In this document: piece by piece, positions 33,861 to 41,752 of the stretch
Layout: each line of letters starts with the position of its first letter
How positions within the stretch are numbered: position 1 is the stretch's first letter
Source of the DNA: Nocardioides kongjuensis
Lineage (GTDB): Bacteria > Actinomycetota > Actinomycetes > Propionibacteriales > Nocardioidaceae
Direction of reading: 5' to 3'
Assembly: GCF_013409625.1 (NCBI RefSeq)
Contig: NZ_JACCBF010000001.1
Location: 2,049,001-2,113,000, forward strand
Length of the DNA stretch: 64,000 bases
Notes under the pieces: generated by a model
What the model was told of the DNA's origin: nothing
Database searches by the model: none
What the model saw: the letters and a program-made list of their open reading frames with translations, nothing else
Program-made: the position numbers and the translations under genes

Positions 33861-34319
33861 TCACCCGTTGAAGCCGCCCCACACCGCCGTGGCGCCGGCG
33901 TCGCCGGTGAGGACGACGAGCACGATGACGGCGACCGCGCCGCCGGCGAGGAGCAGGCCGAGGAGCCAGCGCAGCGGGCCCTCCTCGGGGTGGAGCAGGC
34001 CGGAGACCAGGGCGACGGCGCTGAACCCGATCGAGGTCCACAGCAGCTTCAGCGCGAGGGCGTGGTGGTGGTCGATCCGGCGGGTGATCTCCGAGGGCGG
34101 GGTCGAGAAGAACTCGTTGGCGTTGCGGAAGCTGTTGCCCGAGACGAAGGCCAGCGCCACCGCTCCGATCGCGACCACGGCACCGACCACCAGTGGCCAG
34201 CGCAGGCGGTCGCGCCACGACGGCACGAGCGAGGCGAGGGCGAGGAGGGCCACGAGGGGCGCGAGCACCACGGCGGCGTGAACGGCGAGCGGGTGCAGCG
34301 GAAGGCCGTTGATCTCCAT
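33861..34319 (-). CDS. DUF2231-like membrane protein, 152 aa
   Basis: A four-segment membrane protein. The start MEINGLPLHPLAVHAAVVLA has the HP...H pattern of DUF2231, in which histidines may bind haem or metal. Other segments are near PLVVGAVVAIGAVALAFVSG, LWTSIGFSAVALVSG and LLLAGGAVAVIVLVV. Function is unknown. ATG 34319 is preferred because AGGA lies about 8 nt upstream; a longer form from 34334 is possible. It is convergent with rsgA and divergent from hisN. Confidence 0.8.
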   Translation of the reverse strand: MEINGLPLHPLAVHAAVVLAPLVALLALASLVPSWRDRLRWPLVVGAVVAIGAVALAFVSGNSFRNANEFFSTPPSEITRRIDHHHALALKLLWTSIGFSAVALVSGLLHPEEGPLRWLLGLLLAGGAVAVIVLVVLTGDAGATAVWGGFNG

Positions 34320-34386
34320 GGTTGAATCCTGCACGACCGCTGGTCACGGGAGCCGCACCCGCGCCGGTCGCACGGCGCCCGACGGC

Positions 34387-34392
34387 TAGGGT
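34387..34392 (+). promoter_or_regulatory. -10-like TAGGGT of hisN
   Basis: TAGGGT ends 6 nt before GTG 34399, which has no ribosome site, so hisN is probably leaderless. Confidence 0.5.
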
Positions 34393-34398
34393 GCCCCT

Positions 34399-35307
34399 GT
34401 GGCTGCCCCCGACTACACCGACGACCTGCGTCTGGCACACCTGCTGGCCGACGACGCGGACTCGCTCACCCAGGCCCGCTTCCGCGCGCTCGACCTGCAC
34501 GTGATGAGCAAGCCGGACCTGACCCCGGTGACCGACGCCGACCAGGCGGTCGAGGAGTCGATCCGTCGTACCCTCTCCAAGGCGCGCAGCCGCGACGCCG
34601 TCACCGGCGAGGAGCAGGGCACCTCCGGGCACTCCCAGCGGCGCTGGATCGTCGACCCGATCGACGGCACCAAGAACTACGTGCGCGGCGTGCCGGTCTG
34701 GGCGACGTTGATCTCGCTGGTCGTCGACGACGAGGTCGTCCTCGGCGTCGTGTCCGCCCCCGCGCTGCAGCGCCGGTGGTGGGCCTCGGCCGGCCAGGGC
34801 GCGTGGACCGGGAAGTCGCTGATGAAGGCGACCGAGTGCCGCGTCTCCGACGTACGACGCCTCGAGGACGCGTCCTTCTCCTACTCCTCGATCAGCGGCT
34901 GGGAGGACCGGGGCCTCGGCGAGGACATGCTCGCGCTGATGCGGCGCGTGTGGCGGACCCGGGCGTACGGCGACTTCTGGTCCTACATGCTCCTCGCGGA
35001 GGGCGCCGTCGACATCGCTGCCGAGCCCGAGCTCGAGGTCTACGACATGGCTGCGCTCGACATCATCGTGCGCGAGGCCGGCGGGCGGTTCACGTCCCTG
35101 GAGGGCCGCGACGGCCCGTGGGGTGGCAACGCGCTGGCCAGCAACGGGCACCTCCACGAGGCCGCGCTGTCCTTCCTCGGCAGCGTCAGCGACCTCGACG
35201 ACGACCCCGACTGGCCGCGCACCGGACCGGGCAGCGTGTCCGACCTGCGCTCCCACCGGCACCGCGTGTCGGACGAGACCAGTGACGGCGAGGGCGCTCC
35301 CGAGTAG
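34399..35307 (+). CDS. hisN: inositol-monophosphatase-family histidinol-phosphatase, 302 aa
   Basis: A metal-dependent phosphatase of the IMPase fold. The metal-binding motifs are GEEQG, WIVDPIDGTKNYVRG and YDMAALDIIVREAGG. The sequence around these motifs matches actinobacterial HisN, which dephosphorylates histidinol phosphate; an inositol phosphatase role cannot be excluded from sequence alone. The C terminus has a charged extension of about 35 residues. Its TAG stop forms part of the next gene's -10 box. Confidence 0.9.
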   Translation: MAAPDYTDDLRLAHLLADDADSLTQARFRALDLHVMSKPDLTPVTDADQAVEESIRRTLSKARSRDAVTGEEQGTSGHSQRRWIVDPIDGTKNYVRGVPVWATLISLVVDDEVVLGVVSAPALQRRWWASAGQGAWTGKSLMKATECRVSDVRRLEDASFSYSSISGWEDRGLGEDMLALMRRVWRTRAYGDFWSYMLLAEGAVDIAAEPELEVYDMAALDIIVREAGGRFTSLEGRDGPWGGNALASNGHLHEAALSFLGSVSDLDDDPDWPRTGPGSVSDLRSHRHRVSDETSDGEGAPE

Positions 35308-35310
35308 CCT
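35305..35310 (+). promoter_or_regulatory. -10-like TAGCCT of the CBS gene overlapping the hisN stop
   Basis: TAGCCT ends 7 nt before ATG 35318 and contains the hisN stop codon TAG. No Shine-Dalgarno sequence is present. Confidence 0.5.
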
Positions 35311-35317
35311 GCGTCAC

Positions 35318-35749
35318 ATGCGCATCGCTGACGTGCTCGGTTCGAAGTCGCTTCGCGACGTGGTCACCATCAGTCCCGAGGCCGGGGTCCGCGAGCTGCT
35401 CGCGCTGCTCTCGGAGCACAACATCGGTGCGGTGGTGGTGAGCTCCGACGGCACCTCTCTCGACGGGATCGTGTCCGAGCGCGACGTCGTACGCCGTCTG
35501 CACAGCGACGGCACGGTCATCAACAACGTCGTCTCGGCGATCATGACGACCGAGGTGAGCACCTGCTCCCCCGACGACGACCTCGACGACGTCCTCGCGG
35601 TGATGACCGAGCGCCGGTTCCGCCACATCCCCGCCACCGACGGCGAGCGGGTGGTCGGCATCGTCAGCATCGGCGACCTGGTGAAGCACAAGATCGACCA
35701 GCTGCAGTTCGAGCGCGACCAGCTCGACAACTACGTCCACCAGTCCTGA
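35318..35749 (+). CDS. two-CBS-domain protein, 143 aa
   Basis: A small protein with two CBS motifs: residues 1-65 (with NIGAVVVSSDGTSLDGIVSE and RDVVRRL) and 70-130 (with RFRHIPATDGERVVGIVSIG and DLVKHKI). CBS pairs bind adenosyl nucleotides and regulate a partner. The partner is not obvious from the neighbours. It is probably leaderless (-10 box at 35305). A 25-bp hairpin terminates it. Confidence 0.88.
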   Translation: MRIADVLGSKSLRDVVTISPEAGVRELLALLSEHNIGAVVVSSDGTSLDGIVSERDVVRRLHSDGTVINNVVSAIMTTEVSTCSPDDDLDDVLAVMTERRFRHIPATDGERVVGIVSIGDLVKHKIDQLQFERDQLDNYVHQS

Positions 35750-35782
35750 CCGCCGACCCGGCGCGAACTGGCCTGCGGAAGC

Positions 35783-35836
35783 CGCCGACCCGGCAGGAAG
35801 TGGCTCGCGTTCGAGCCACTTCCTGCCGGGTCGGCG
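35783..35836. terminator. 25-bp perfect hairpin between convergent genes
   Basis: Two 25-base arms, left starting CGCCGACCCGGCAGGAAGTG (35783-35807) and right ending CCGGGTCGGCG (35812-35836), are fully complementary around the loop CGTT. A partial direct copy of the left arm (GCCGACCCGGCGCGAACTGG) stands at 35753. It separates the CBS gene from the convergent hydrolase gene. Confidence 0.8.
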
Positions 35837-35847
35837 CGAAGTCGGAG

Positions 35848-36834
35848 CTAGTTTGTGACGGGTCGCGCGTGCCGTACGACCTCGTCGACGGCGGCGAGGA
35901 ACACCGGGCGCCAGCGGTGCACGTCGAAGACGACCGAGGCGTGGCCACCGGGGGTCTCGTGGACGGTCGCACCGGGGATCGCGGCCGCCAGCGCGCGCTG
36001 TCGTGAGGTCGCGATGGCGTGGTCGCGGCCGGTGACGACGACGGCCGTGGGGACGTCGACCTCCCCCAGCCAGGGCCGGGCGTCGAAGCGGCCCAGGGCC
36101 CCGAGCACCTCGGGCATCGCCCAGGCGCTGGTGCTGCGGAACTCGCCCCACGCCCACGTGGACATCTCCGCACCGACGTGCCGCTCGTCGCCCAGGCCCG
36201 CGCGCACCTCGAGCACCCGCTGGCGGTAGCGGTCGCGGAAGCGGTCGTTGGCCTTGTGGAGCGTCGGGTAGAACATCGCGTCGCCGCGGGTCTGGCTCCA
36301 GCAGGCGGCGGTCGAGGCGAGCACCAGGCCCGCGGTGCGCTCGGGGTGCCGGCGCCAGAAGAGCTGGGCCAGGGCGCCGCCCATGGAGTAGCCGACGGCC
36401 ACCACCGAGGCGATGCCGAGCTGGTCGAGGACCGCGGCGGCGTCGTCGACGCAGTCCTCGAGGGAGAACCGCTCCGAGACGATGCCGCGGCCGTGCCAGC
36501 GCTGGTCGAGCATCACCACCCGGTGGGTCGCGGCCAGCTCGGCGAGGGTGCTGAACCAGGTGAGGTAGGACGTCGTGGCCAGACCGTGGAAGAGCAGCAG
36601 GGTCGGCGCACCGGGGTCCCCCGCGGGGGCGCCGGTGTCGACCACGAACGCCTCACCCCGCCCGGGCAGGTCGAGGAGGCGGCCGGCCGGCAGCTCGGGC
36701 AGCGCCGGGAAGCGCTGGGTGCGCCGGATGCCGGTCCGCATGCCGAGCACGGCTGCCCTGCCGCCGTACCGAGCAGCGGTGAGCGAGCCCTTGAGGGCAT
36801 GGCGGGTCGCGGACTTCATCACACGGGTGGTCAT
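35848..36834 (-). CDS. alpha/beta hydrolase, 328 aa
   Basis: A hydrolase-fold enzyme with the oxyanion motif LFHGLATTS, the nucleophile elbow GYSMGG, Asp in VTGRDHAI and His in PGGHASVVF. The LDQRWHGRG stretch is common in such lipases and epoxide-hydrolase relatives. ATG 36834 is used because upstream codons run toward the previous gene's end without a ribosome site. It follows the WS/DGAT gene by 67 bp on the same strand, so it may be the last gene of the lipid operon. Substrate is unknown but likely a lipid ester. Confidence 0.83.
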   Translation of the reverse strand: MTTRVMKSATRHALKGSLTAARYGGRAAVLGMRTGIRRTQRFPALPELPAGRLLDLPGRGEAFVVDTGAPAGDPGAPTLLLFHGLATTSYLTWFSTLAELAATHRVVMLDQRWHGRGIVSERFSLEDCVDDAAAVLDQLGIASVVAVGYSMGGALAQLFWRRHPERTAGLVLASTAACWSQTRGDAMFYPTLHKANDRFRDRYRQRVLEVRAGLGDERHVGAEMSTWAWGEFRSTSAWAMPEVLGALGRFDARPWLGEVDVPTAVVVTGRDHAIATSRQRALAAAIPGATVHETPGGHASVVFDVHRWRPVFLAAVDEVVRHARPVTN

Positions 36835-36901
36835 CGGGGTCCCCGACCGGTTGTTCGCTGGAGGAGCGCAGCGGGGGAAGCGAAGAATCGGGTGGGGTGA
36901 A

Positions 36902-38380
36902 TCACGCAAGGTTCCTTCGCGGGGTCTCGGCGGGCGCCGCCGGCGGCTCGAGGTCGAGCTCGGCCAGCGCGTCGGGGAGGTACGACGCCAGCACGTGGAC
37001 GTCGGGCAGCAGGTCGGGGCAGGCGAGGAGCGAGAAGTTCATCCGGTCGACGTAGGACCAGACGGTGACGTTGAGGCCGATGCCGTCGACGAGCGGCCCG
37101 ACGCTGAACAGGTCGGCGAGACGGGCGCCGCCGACGGTGGCCGGCTCGCGCGGGCCGGGGACGTTGGACACGATCGCGGAGAACGCAGCGGGGTGCCACG
37201 ACGCCGCGTTCAGCCGCGAGTAGGCGCGCACGGCGGCCGCGAACGGGCGCGGCGGGGTGAACTGCGACCAGTCGGCGAGGATCGAGGAGCCCAGCTGGGC
37301 GTTGATCCGCTTCGCGTCGGCGGTGGTCTCGGCGATGGTCCGCAGCCGCTCGACCGGGTCGTCGACGTCGGTGGCCAGGGTCGTGAACAGGTTGGAGACG
37401 CGGTTGCCCCCGAGCCGGGGCACGGCGTCCCGCTCGTCGGCGCTCACCGGGACGCCGGCCAGCAGCGAGGACGCCGGGCGCTCGTCGTGGTCGGCCATCC
37501 AGCGGCGCAGGGCGCCGGAGGTGACGGCGAGGACGATGTCGTTGAGGGTGACGTCCAGGCCGGCGGCCCGGTGCTGGGCGCGGACCCGCTTGAGCTCGCC
37601 GAGCGGCAGCGTGACGGTGGCGAACGAGCGCAGCGGCGTGAGGGCGCCGTTGAACGACACCCGGGGAGCGTGCAGCACCGGCACCGGCGACCTCGCGCCG
37701 GCCCGCCGCTCGCGGACCACGCCGAGGATGCCGAGCAGGGTGCGCAGCAGCAGCGCCGGGATGGTCCTGATCTGCGCGGCCGCGTCGGCCCAGGCGTGCC
37801 GGACCAGGTTGAGCCTGCTGGGCAGCCGGTCGGTCGAGGTGTACTCCTCCTGCACCGCCTCCGGCGTGGCCGCGGAGCGCACGTCGGTCACGTTGGCGAG
37901 CAGTGCGTTGGCGGCGGCGCCGTCGGCGAGGGCGTGGTGCATCTTGCCGACGACGGCCACCCGGCCTCCCTCGAGGCCCTCGCAGTAGTGGAGCTCCCAC
38001 AGTGGGTGGTCCCGGTGCAGCGGGGTGCTCGCGATCATGCCGATCAGCTGCTCCAGGTCGCGCATGCTGCCCGGGTTGTCGGGGCCGCCGACCCGGTGCC
38101 GCCGGATGTGGTGCGGCACGTCGATCCGAGGCTGGGTCACCCAGACCGGGTGGTTGAGGCCGAAGGGCACCTCGACGACCCGACGGCGCAGGGGCGGGAG
38201 CCTCTTGAGCCGGGACAGCATGCCGGCCACGAAGGCGTCGTACGTCAGGGCCTCGTCGGCCTCGAGCAGCGCGATCTTGAGCGTGTGCATGTGGACCGAC
38301 GGGGTCTCCATGTAGAGGAACCCCGCGTCGATCCCCGCCATCCTCTCGATGGCGGGGCGCTCGTTGGCCGGGCGGGTCAC
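36902..38380 (-). CDS. wax ester synthase/diacylglycerol acyltransferase (WS/DGAT), 492 aa
   Basis: Forms triacylglycerol or wax esters from acyl-CoA for storage. The catalytic HHALADG (HHXXXDG) is present about 140 residues in, and the C-terminal half has NVPGP as well as GIGLNVTVWSYVDRMNFSLL, typical of actinobacterial WS/DGAT. The length is normal. GTG 38380 overlaps the stop of the upstream acyl-CoA ligase (GTGA). Coupled with the ligase and acyltransferase, it completes a neutral-lipid pathway; acceptor specificity is not readable from the sequence. Confidence 0.94.
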   Translation of the reverse strand: MTRPANERPAIERMAGIDAGFLYMETPSVHMHTLKIALLEADEALTYDAFVAGMLSRLKRLPPLRRRVVEVPFGLNHPVWVTQPRIDVPHHIRRHRVGGPDNPGSMRDLEQLIGMIASTPLHRDHPLWELHYCEGLEGGRVAVVGKMHHALADGAAANALLANVTDVRSAATPEAVQEEYTSTDRLPSRLNLVRHAWADAAAQIRTIPALLLRTLLGILGVVRERRAGARSPVPVLHAPRVSFNGALTPLRSFATVTLPLGELKRVRAQHRAAGLDVTLNDIVLAVTSGALRRWMADHDERPASSLLAGVPVSADERDAVPRLGGNRVSNLFTTLATDVDDPVERLRTIAETTADAKRINAQLGSSILADWSQFTPPRPFAAAVRAYSRLNAASWHPAAFSAIVSNVPGPREPATVGGARLADLFSVGPLVDGIGLNVTVWSYVDRMNFSLLACPDLLPDVHVLASYLPDALAELDLEPPAAPAETPRRNLA

Positions 38381-39999
38381 GACGCCGCCCCGGGCAGCTC
38401 GCGGACCATGATCTTGCCGGACGCGTTGCGCGGCAGCGTGTCGAGCACGACGACCTCGCGCGGGACCTTGTAGCCCGCGAGCTGCGACTTGACGTGCCCC
38501 TTGAGCTCGTCGGGCGTGGCCGCGCCCGAGAGCGCGACGTACGCCGCCAGCCGCTGGCCGAACGCCTCGTCGTCGACGCCGATCACCACGACCTCGCGCA
38601 CGGCCGGGTGGGCGCCGAGGACCTTCTCCACCTCGATCGGGTACACGTTCTCGCCGCCGGAGACGATCATGTCGTCGTCGCGGCCCACGACGTAGAGCCG
38701 TCCCTCGGCGTCGAGGCGGCCGACGTCGCCGCTGACCATGTAGCCGTCGACGAACTCCTTCGACGCACCCGCGGTGTAGCCGTCGAACGGGGAGGCTCCG
38801 CGGACCAGGATCCGGCCGACCACGTCGGTCCCGACGTCGCGGCCGGCATCGTCGACGACCCGGAGCAGGGTGCCGCGCACGGCCTTGCCGGCGGTGTCCG
38901 GGGCGTGGCGCAGGTCAGCGGGCTGGGCGACGCTGATCTGCCCGGCCTCGGTGGCGTTGTAGCTGTTGTGGACCAGGTCGCCGAAGCGGTCCATGAACGC
39001 GATCACCGACTGCGGCCTCATCCGCGAGCCGCTCGCCGACACGAAGCGCAGGGACCGCAGCGAGTAGCGGTCCAAGATGGCGGCCGGCAGGTCCATGATC
39101 CGCTCGAGCATGACGGGAACGACGCTCAGCCCGCTCGCCCGGTTGTCGTCGACGAGCGCGAGCGTCGCCTCGGGGTCGAACCGGCGGCGGGTGACGACGG
39201 TGCACGTCATCGTCGCCGCGACGACCAGCTGCCCGAAGCCCCAGGCGTGGAACATCGGCGCCGCGACGACGACAGTCTCCTCACCGCGCCAGGGGATCCT
39301 CTCCAGCATCCCGGCCAGCTCGTCCGCGCCACCCCCACTGCGGCGCGCACCCTTGGGAGTGCCGGTCGTGCCGGACGTCAGCAGCACCACCCGGCCGCGC
39401 TGGGCCGGCGTCGGCGGCACCTGGCCGGCGTGGGCCTCGATCAGGCCGTCGATGCTGAGGACCCCCGTGGGGACAGAGGAATCGGTCCAGCCGAGGACCT
39501 CGACCAGCCCGTCGACCCGGGCCCGGGCGTCGGCGACGACACCGGCGAACTCCTCGTCGTACAGGATGACCCGAGCCCCCTCCCGCTCTATCACGTCGGC
39601 CAGCTGCGGACCGGAGAAGCCGGTGTTGAGCAGCAGCGCGCTGGCGCCCAGCCGGGAGCTGCCGATCAGCGCGTCCACGAAGCCGCGGTGGTTGCGGCAC
39701 AGGATCGCGACCGTCTCGACCGCTCCCCCGGTCACCTCGATCAGGCCGGCGGCGAGTGCCGCGGAGCGGTCCTGCAGGTCCTGCCAGGTCAGCGTGCCGC
39801 GCTCGTCGACGAGGGCCGGGCCGTGCGGGCGTCGTACGGCGGCCAGCGCGAAGCTGGTCGTGGCGTTGGTGCCCTGCTGGCGCAGGACCCGGACCAGCCG
39901 GACGTACTTGGCCGGGCTCATCAGCACCAGCATCCGGCTGGTGAGGAGCATCCGGAAGACCCACAGCTGGGTGCGCAGCCGGGCCAGCACGGCATTCAT
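38377..39999 (-). CDS. AMP-binding fatty-acyl-CoA ligase, 540 aa
   Basis: Activates a carboxylic acid to its CoA ester via an adenylate. Motifs are LLTSGTTGTPKGARR (P-loop), YNATEAGQI, SGDVGRLDAEGRLYVVGRDD and the C-terminal NASGKIMVREL with the catalytic Lys. The N-terminal 45 residues are hydrophobic and basic and may attach to the membrane. ATG 39999 overlaps the upstream acyltransferase stop (ATGA). It probably supplies acyl-CoA to the WS/DGAT downstream. Confidence 0.92.
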   Translation of the reverse strand: MNAVLARLRTQLWVFRMLLTSRMLVLMSPAKYVRLVRVLRQQGTNATTSFALAAVRRPHGPALVDERGTLTWQDLQDRSAALAAGLIEVTGGAVETVAILCRNHRGFVDALIGSSRLGASALLLNTGFSGPQLADVIEREGARVILYDEEFAGVVADARARVDGLVEVLGWTDSSVPTGVLSIDGLIEAHAGQVPPTPAQRGRVVLLTSGTTGTPKGARRSGGGADELAGMLERIPWRGEETVVVAAPMFHAWGFGQLVVAATMTCTVVTRRRFDPEATLALVDDNRASGLSVVPVMLERIMDLPAAILDRYSLRSLRFVSASGSRMRPQSVIAFMDRFGDLVHNSYNATEAGQISVAQPADLRHAPDTAGKAVRGTLLRVVDDAGRDVGTDVVGRILVRGASPFDGYTAGASKEFVDGYMVSGDVGRLDAEGRLYVVGRDDDMIVSGGENVYPIEVEKVLGAHPAVREVVVIGVDDEAFGQRLAAYVALSGAATPDELKGHVKSQLAGYKVPREVVVLDTLPRNASGKIMVRELPGAAS

Positions 40000-40778
40000 C
40001 CCAGCACCGGGAAGCGCCGCTTGCGGGCCATCTCGGCGAGCGCGTCCTCCATCCGGCCGCGGACGACCCGGTCGACCTCGGCGAGGTCGGGCTCGGACCC
40101 GAACTCCGCCTCGATGTCGATCGGGTCGAGCACCCGGGTGGTGATCTTCGTCGGGAGCGGCAGGTTGAGCGGCGCCGCGGACAGCCCGAACGGGAAGCCG
40201 ATGCCGATCGGGAACAGGTCCGTGCGCATCACCTTGCGCAGCGGCGAGCGCCTGCCGATCCACTCGCCACGCGTGAGGAACAGCTGCGACTCCTGGCCGC
40301 CGATCGAGACGACCGGGACGATCGGGACACCGGCGCGCAACGCGGTGCGCAGGTAGCCGGTGCGGCCGTTGAAGTCGACGACCCTCGACTGCAGCGTCGG
40401 GCGGAAGGTGTCGTGGTCACCGCCCGGGAAGACGATCGTGACGCCGCCGTTGGTGAGGATCTCGTGGGCGGCCTCCCGGGTCGCGTTGACGAACCCGAAC
40501 TTGCGCATGACCGGCCCGGCGGCGCCCGTGAAGAGCATGTCGTGGGCCAGGCAGTACAGCGGCCGGTCGGCGCCGAACGTGTCGGCGAAGGCGACCGCGA
40601 TGATCGGCACGTCCATCGGCGTCAGGCCGCCGGAGTGGTTGCCGACGATGAGAGCGCCACCGTCGGGAACCTTGTCCATGCCGCTCACCGTGGAGCGGAA
40701 GTAGCCCTTCATCGCGAGCTTGAGAAGCGGCAGGACCTTGGCGACATACGCCGGGTCGCGGCCCGCGAGCGCGCTCAC
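39996..40778 (-). CDS. PlsC-like acyltransferase, 260 aa
   Basis: A lysophospholipid/glycerol-phosphate-type acyltransferase. The histidine motif is NHSGGLTPMD, with three more residues between His and Asp than the usual HX4D, and the FPGGDHDTFRP block replaces the usual FPEG motif. This variant is common in actinobacterial members near DGAT genes. It acts at the inner membrane. GTG 40778 overlaps the upstream hydrolase stop (GTGA). It could make the phosphatidic acid or diacylglycerol used by the WS/DGAT. Confidence 0.85.
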   Translation of the reverse strand: MSALAGRDPAYVAKVLPLLKLAMKGYFRSTVSGMDKVPDGGALIVGNHSGGLTPMDVPIIAVAFADTFGADRPLYCLAHDMLFTGAAGPVMRKFGFVNATREAAHEILTNGGVTIVFPGGDHDTFRPTLQSRVVDFNGRTGYLRTALRAGVPIVPVVSIGGQESQLFLTRGEWIGRRSPLRKVMRTDLFPIGIGFPFGLSAAPLNLPLPTKITTRVLDPIDIEAEFGSEPDLAEVDRVVRGRMEDALAEMARKRRFPVLG

Positions 40779-41629
40779 GACGCCGCCCCTGCGAGTCCCG
40801 CGAGCCCCGCGGCCACGCGTGACCAGGCGAACGGCTGCCAGTCGCCCGGGTCCTGGCGGAGCCGGTCGACCACGACCGAGAGCACCAGCGGGTTGGCGAC
40901 CATGCCGACGTGGCTGCTGACCACCTCGACGTTCTCGGCGGGCGGGCGGCCGTCCGAGCCGTCGTGCTCGTCCACGGTGCAGCCGCGCCACGGGACGATG
41001 CCGTCGGTCCTCGACCAGACCGCGGTCAGCGGCACCGGGACCGGGCCCCGGAGCTGGTCGACGATCTCGCGGGCGTTGTCCACGATGCCGTGCCTGGCCC
41101 GGGACCTCTCGAACATCCCGGTGGCGCGGGTGCGCTCCCCCTCGGCCCGCCACGGCGAGCCGAGGCAGACCACCTGGTGGACCCCGTCGGGGTGCTCGTG
41201 AGCGAGCCAGCGGGCCAGCAGGCCGCCGAAGCTCCAGCCCACGACGCTGATCGGCTCGTCGTAGCGGTCCGCGATCTCGGCGAAGCGCTGCGGCAGGCCG
41301 GTGACGATCCGCTCGGTGAGCCCGTGGTTGCTGCCGAGGTTCCAGCCGTGGACCTCCCAGCCGCGCCGGGAGAGGTGACCGCGGAGTCGCCCGGTGAGCC
41401 TGTCGTTGGCCGAGAATCCCGGCAGCACCAGCACCGGGCGGCCACGGCCGAGGTCGCGCTCGCCGGGGAGCACCGGGCCGGAGGCGGTGCGCGCGAGGTC
41501 GACCAGGCGCGAGGCGCCGTACTCCACGCTCCAGCGGGGCAGCTCGAGCAGCAGCAGCCCGCGGTGTGGGCCGCGGGCGCCGTCCGGCGCCGCGGCGCCG
41601 TGGTCGTGGAAGTCGTACACGTCGTTCAC
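40775..41629 (-). CDS. lipase-like alpha/beta hydrolase, first gene of the lipid operon, 284 aa
   Basis: An alpha/beta hydrolase with LVLPGFSAND, the nucleophile elbow GWSFGG, and His in EVVSSHVGMVANP. There is no signal peptide, so it acts inside the cell. It heads a four-gene run in which every junction is a 4-base overlap, and a KstR-type palindrome lies just upstream of its GTG start at 41629. A downstream GTG at 41620 has better spacing from GGGG and is an alternative start. A role in releasing acyl groups for storage or use is inferred from context. Confidence 0.83.
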   Translation of the reverse strand: MNDVYDFHDHGAAAPDGARGPHRGLLLLELPRWSVEYGASRLVDLARTASGPVLPGERDLGRGRPVLVLPGFSANDRLTGRLRGHLSRRGWEVHGWNLGSNHGLTERIVTGLPQRFAEIADRYDEPISVVGWSFGGLLARWLAHEHPDGVHQVVCLGSPWRAEGERTRATGMFERSRARHGIVDNAREIVDQLRGPVPVPLTAVWSRTDGIVPWRGCTVDEHDGSDGRPPAENVEVVSSHVGMVANPLVLSVVVDRLRQDPGDWQPFAWSRVAAGLAGLAGAAS

Positions 41630-41635
41630 CCCATG

Positions 41636-41649
41636 TAGAACACGTTCTA
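41636..41649. promoter_or_regulatory. perfect KstR-type operator before the lipid operon
   Basis: TAGAACACGTTCTA fits the KstR consensus TNNAACNNGTTNNA at every defined position. On the minus strand it reads AACTAGAACGTGTTCTA including flanks. It lies 7-20 bp upstream of the first gene, where a bound TetR-type repressor would block transcription. KstR itself is not encoded in this window. Confidence 0.7.
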
Positions 41650-41752
41650 GTTTCGAGAAGTATCCCCACAGGTGTTGCGCGGAGCAAGGCTCCGCCCCGG
41701 TCCGGGACGCAGATCACAGGACCGGTCCAGACCAGCCGGCCGCGACCGCGGC

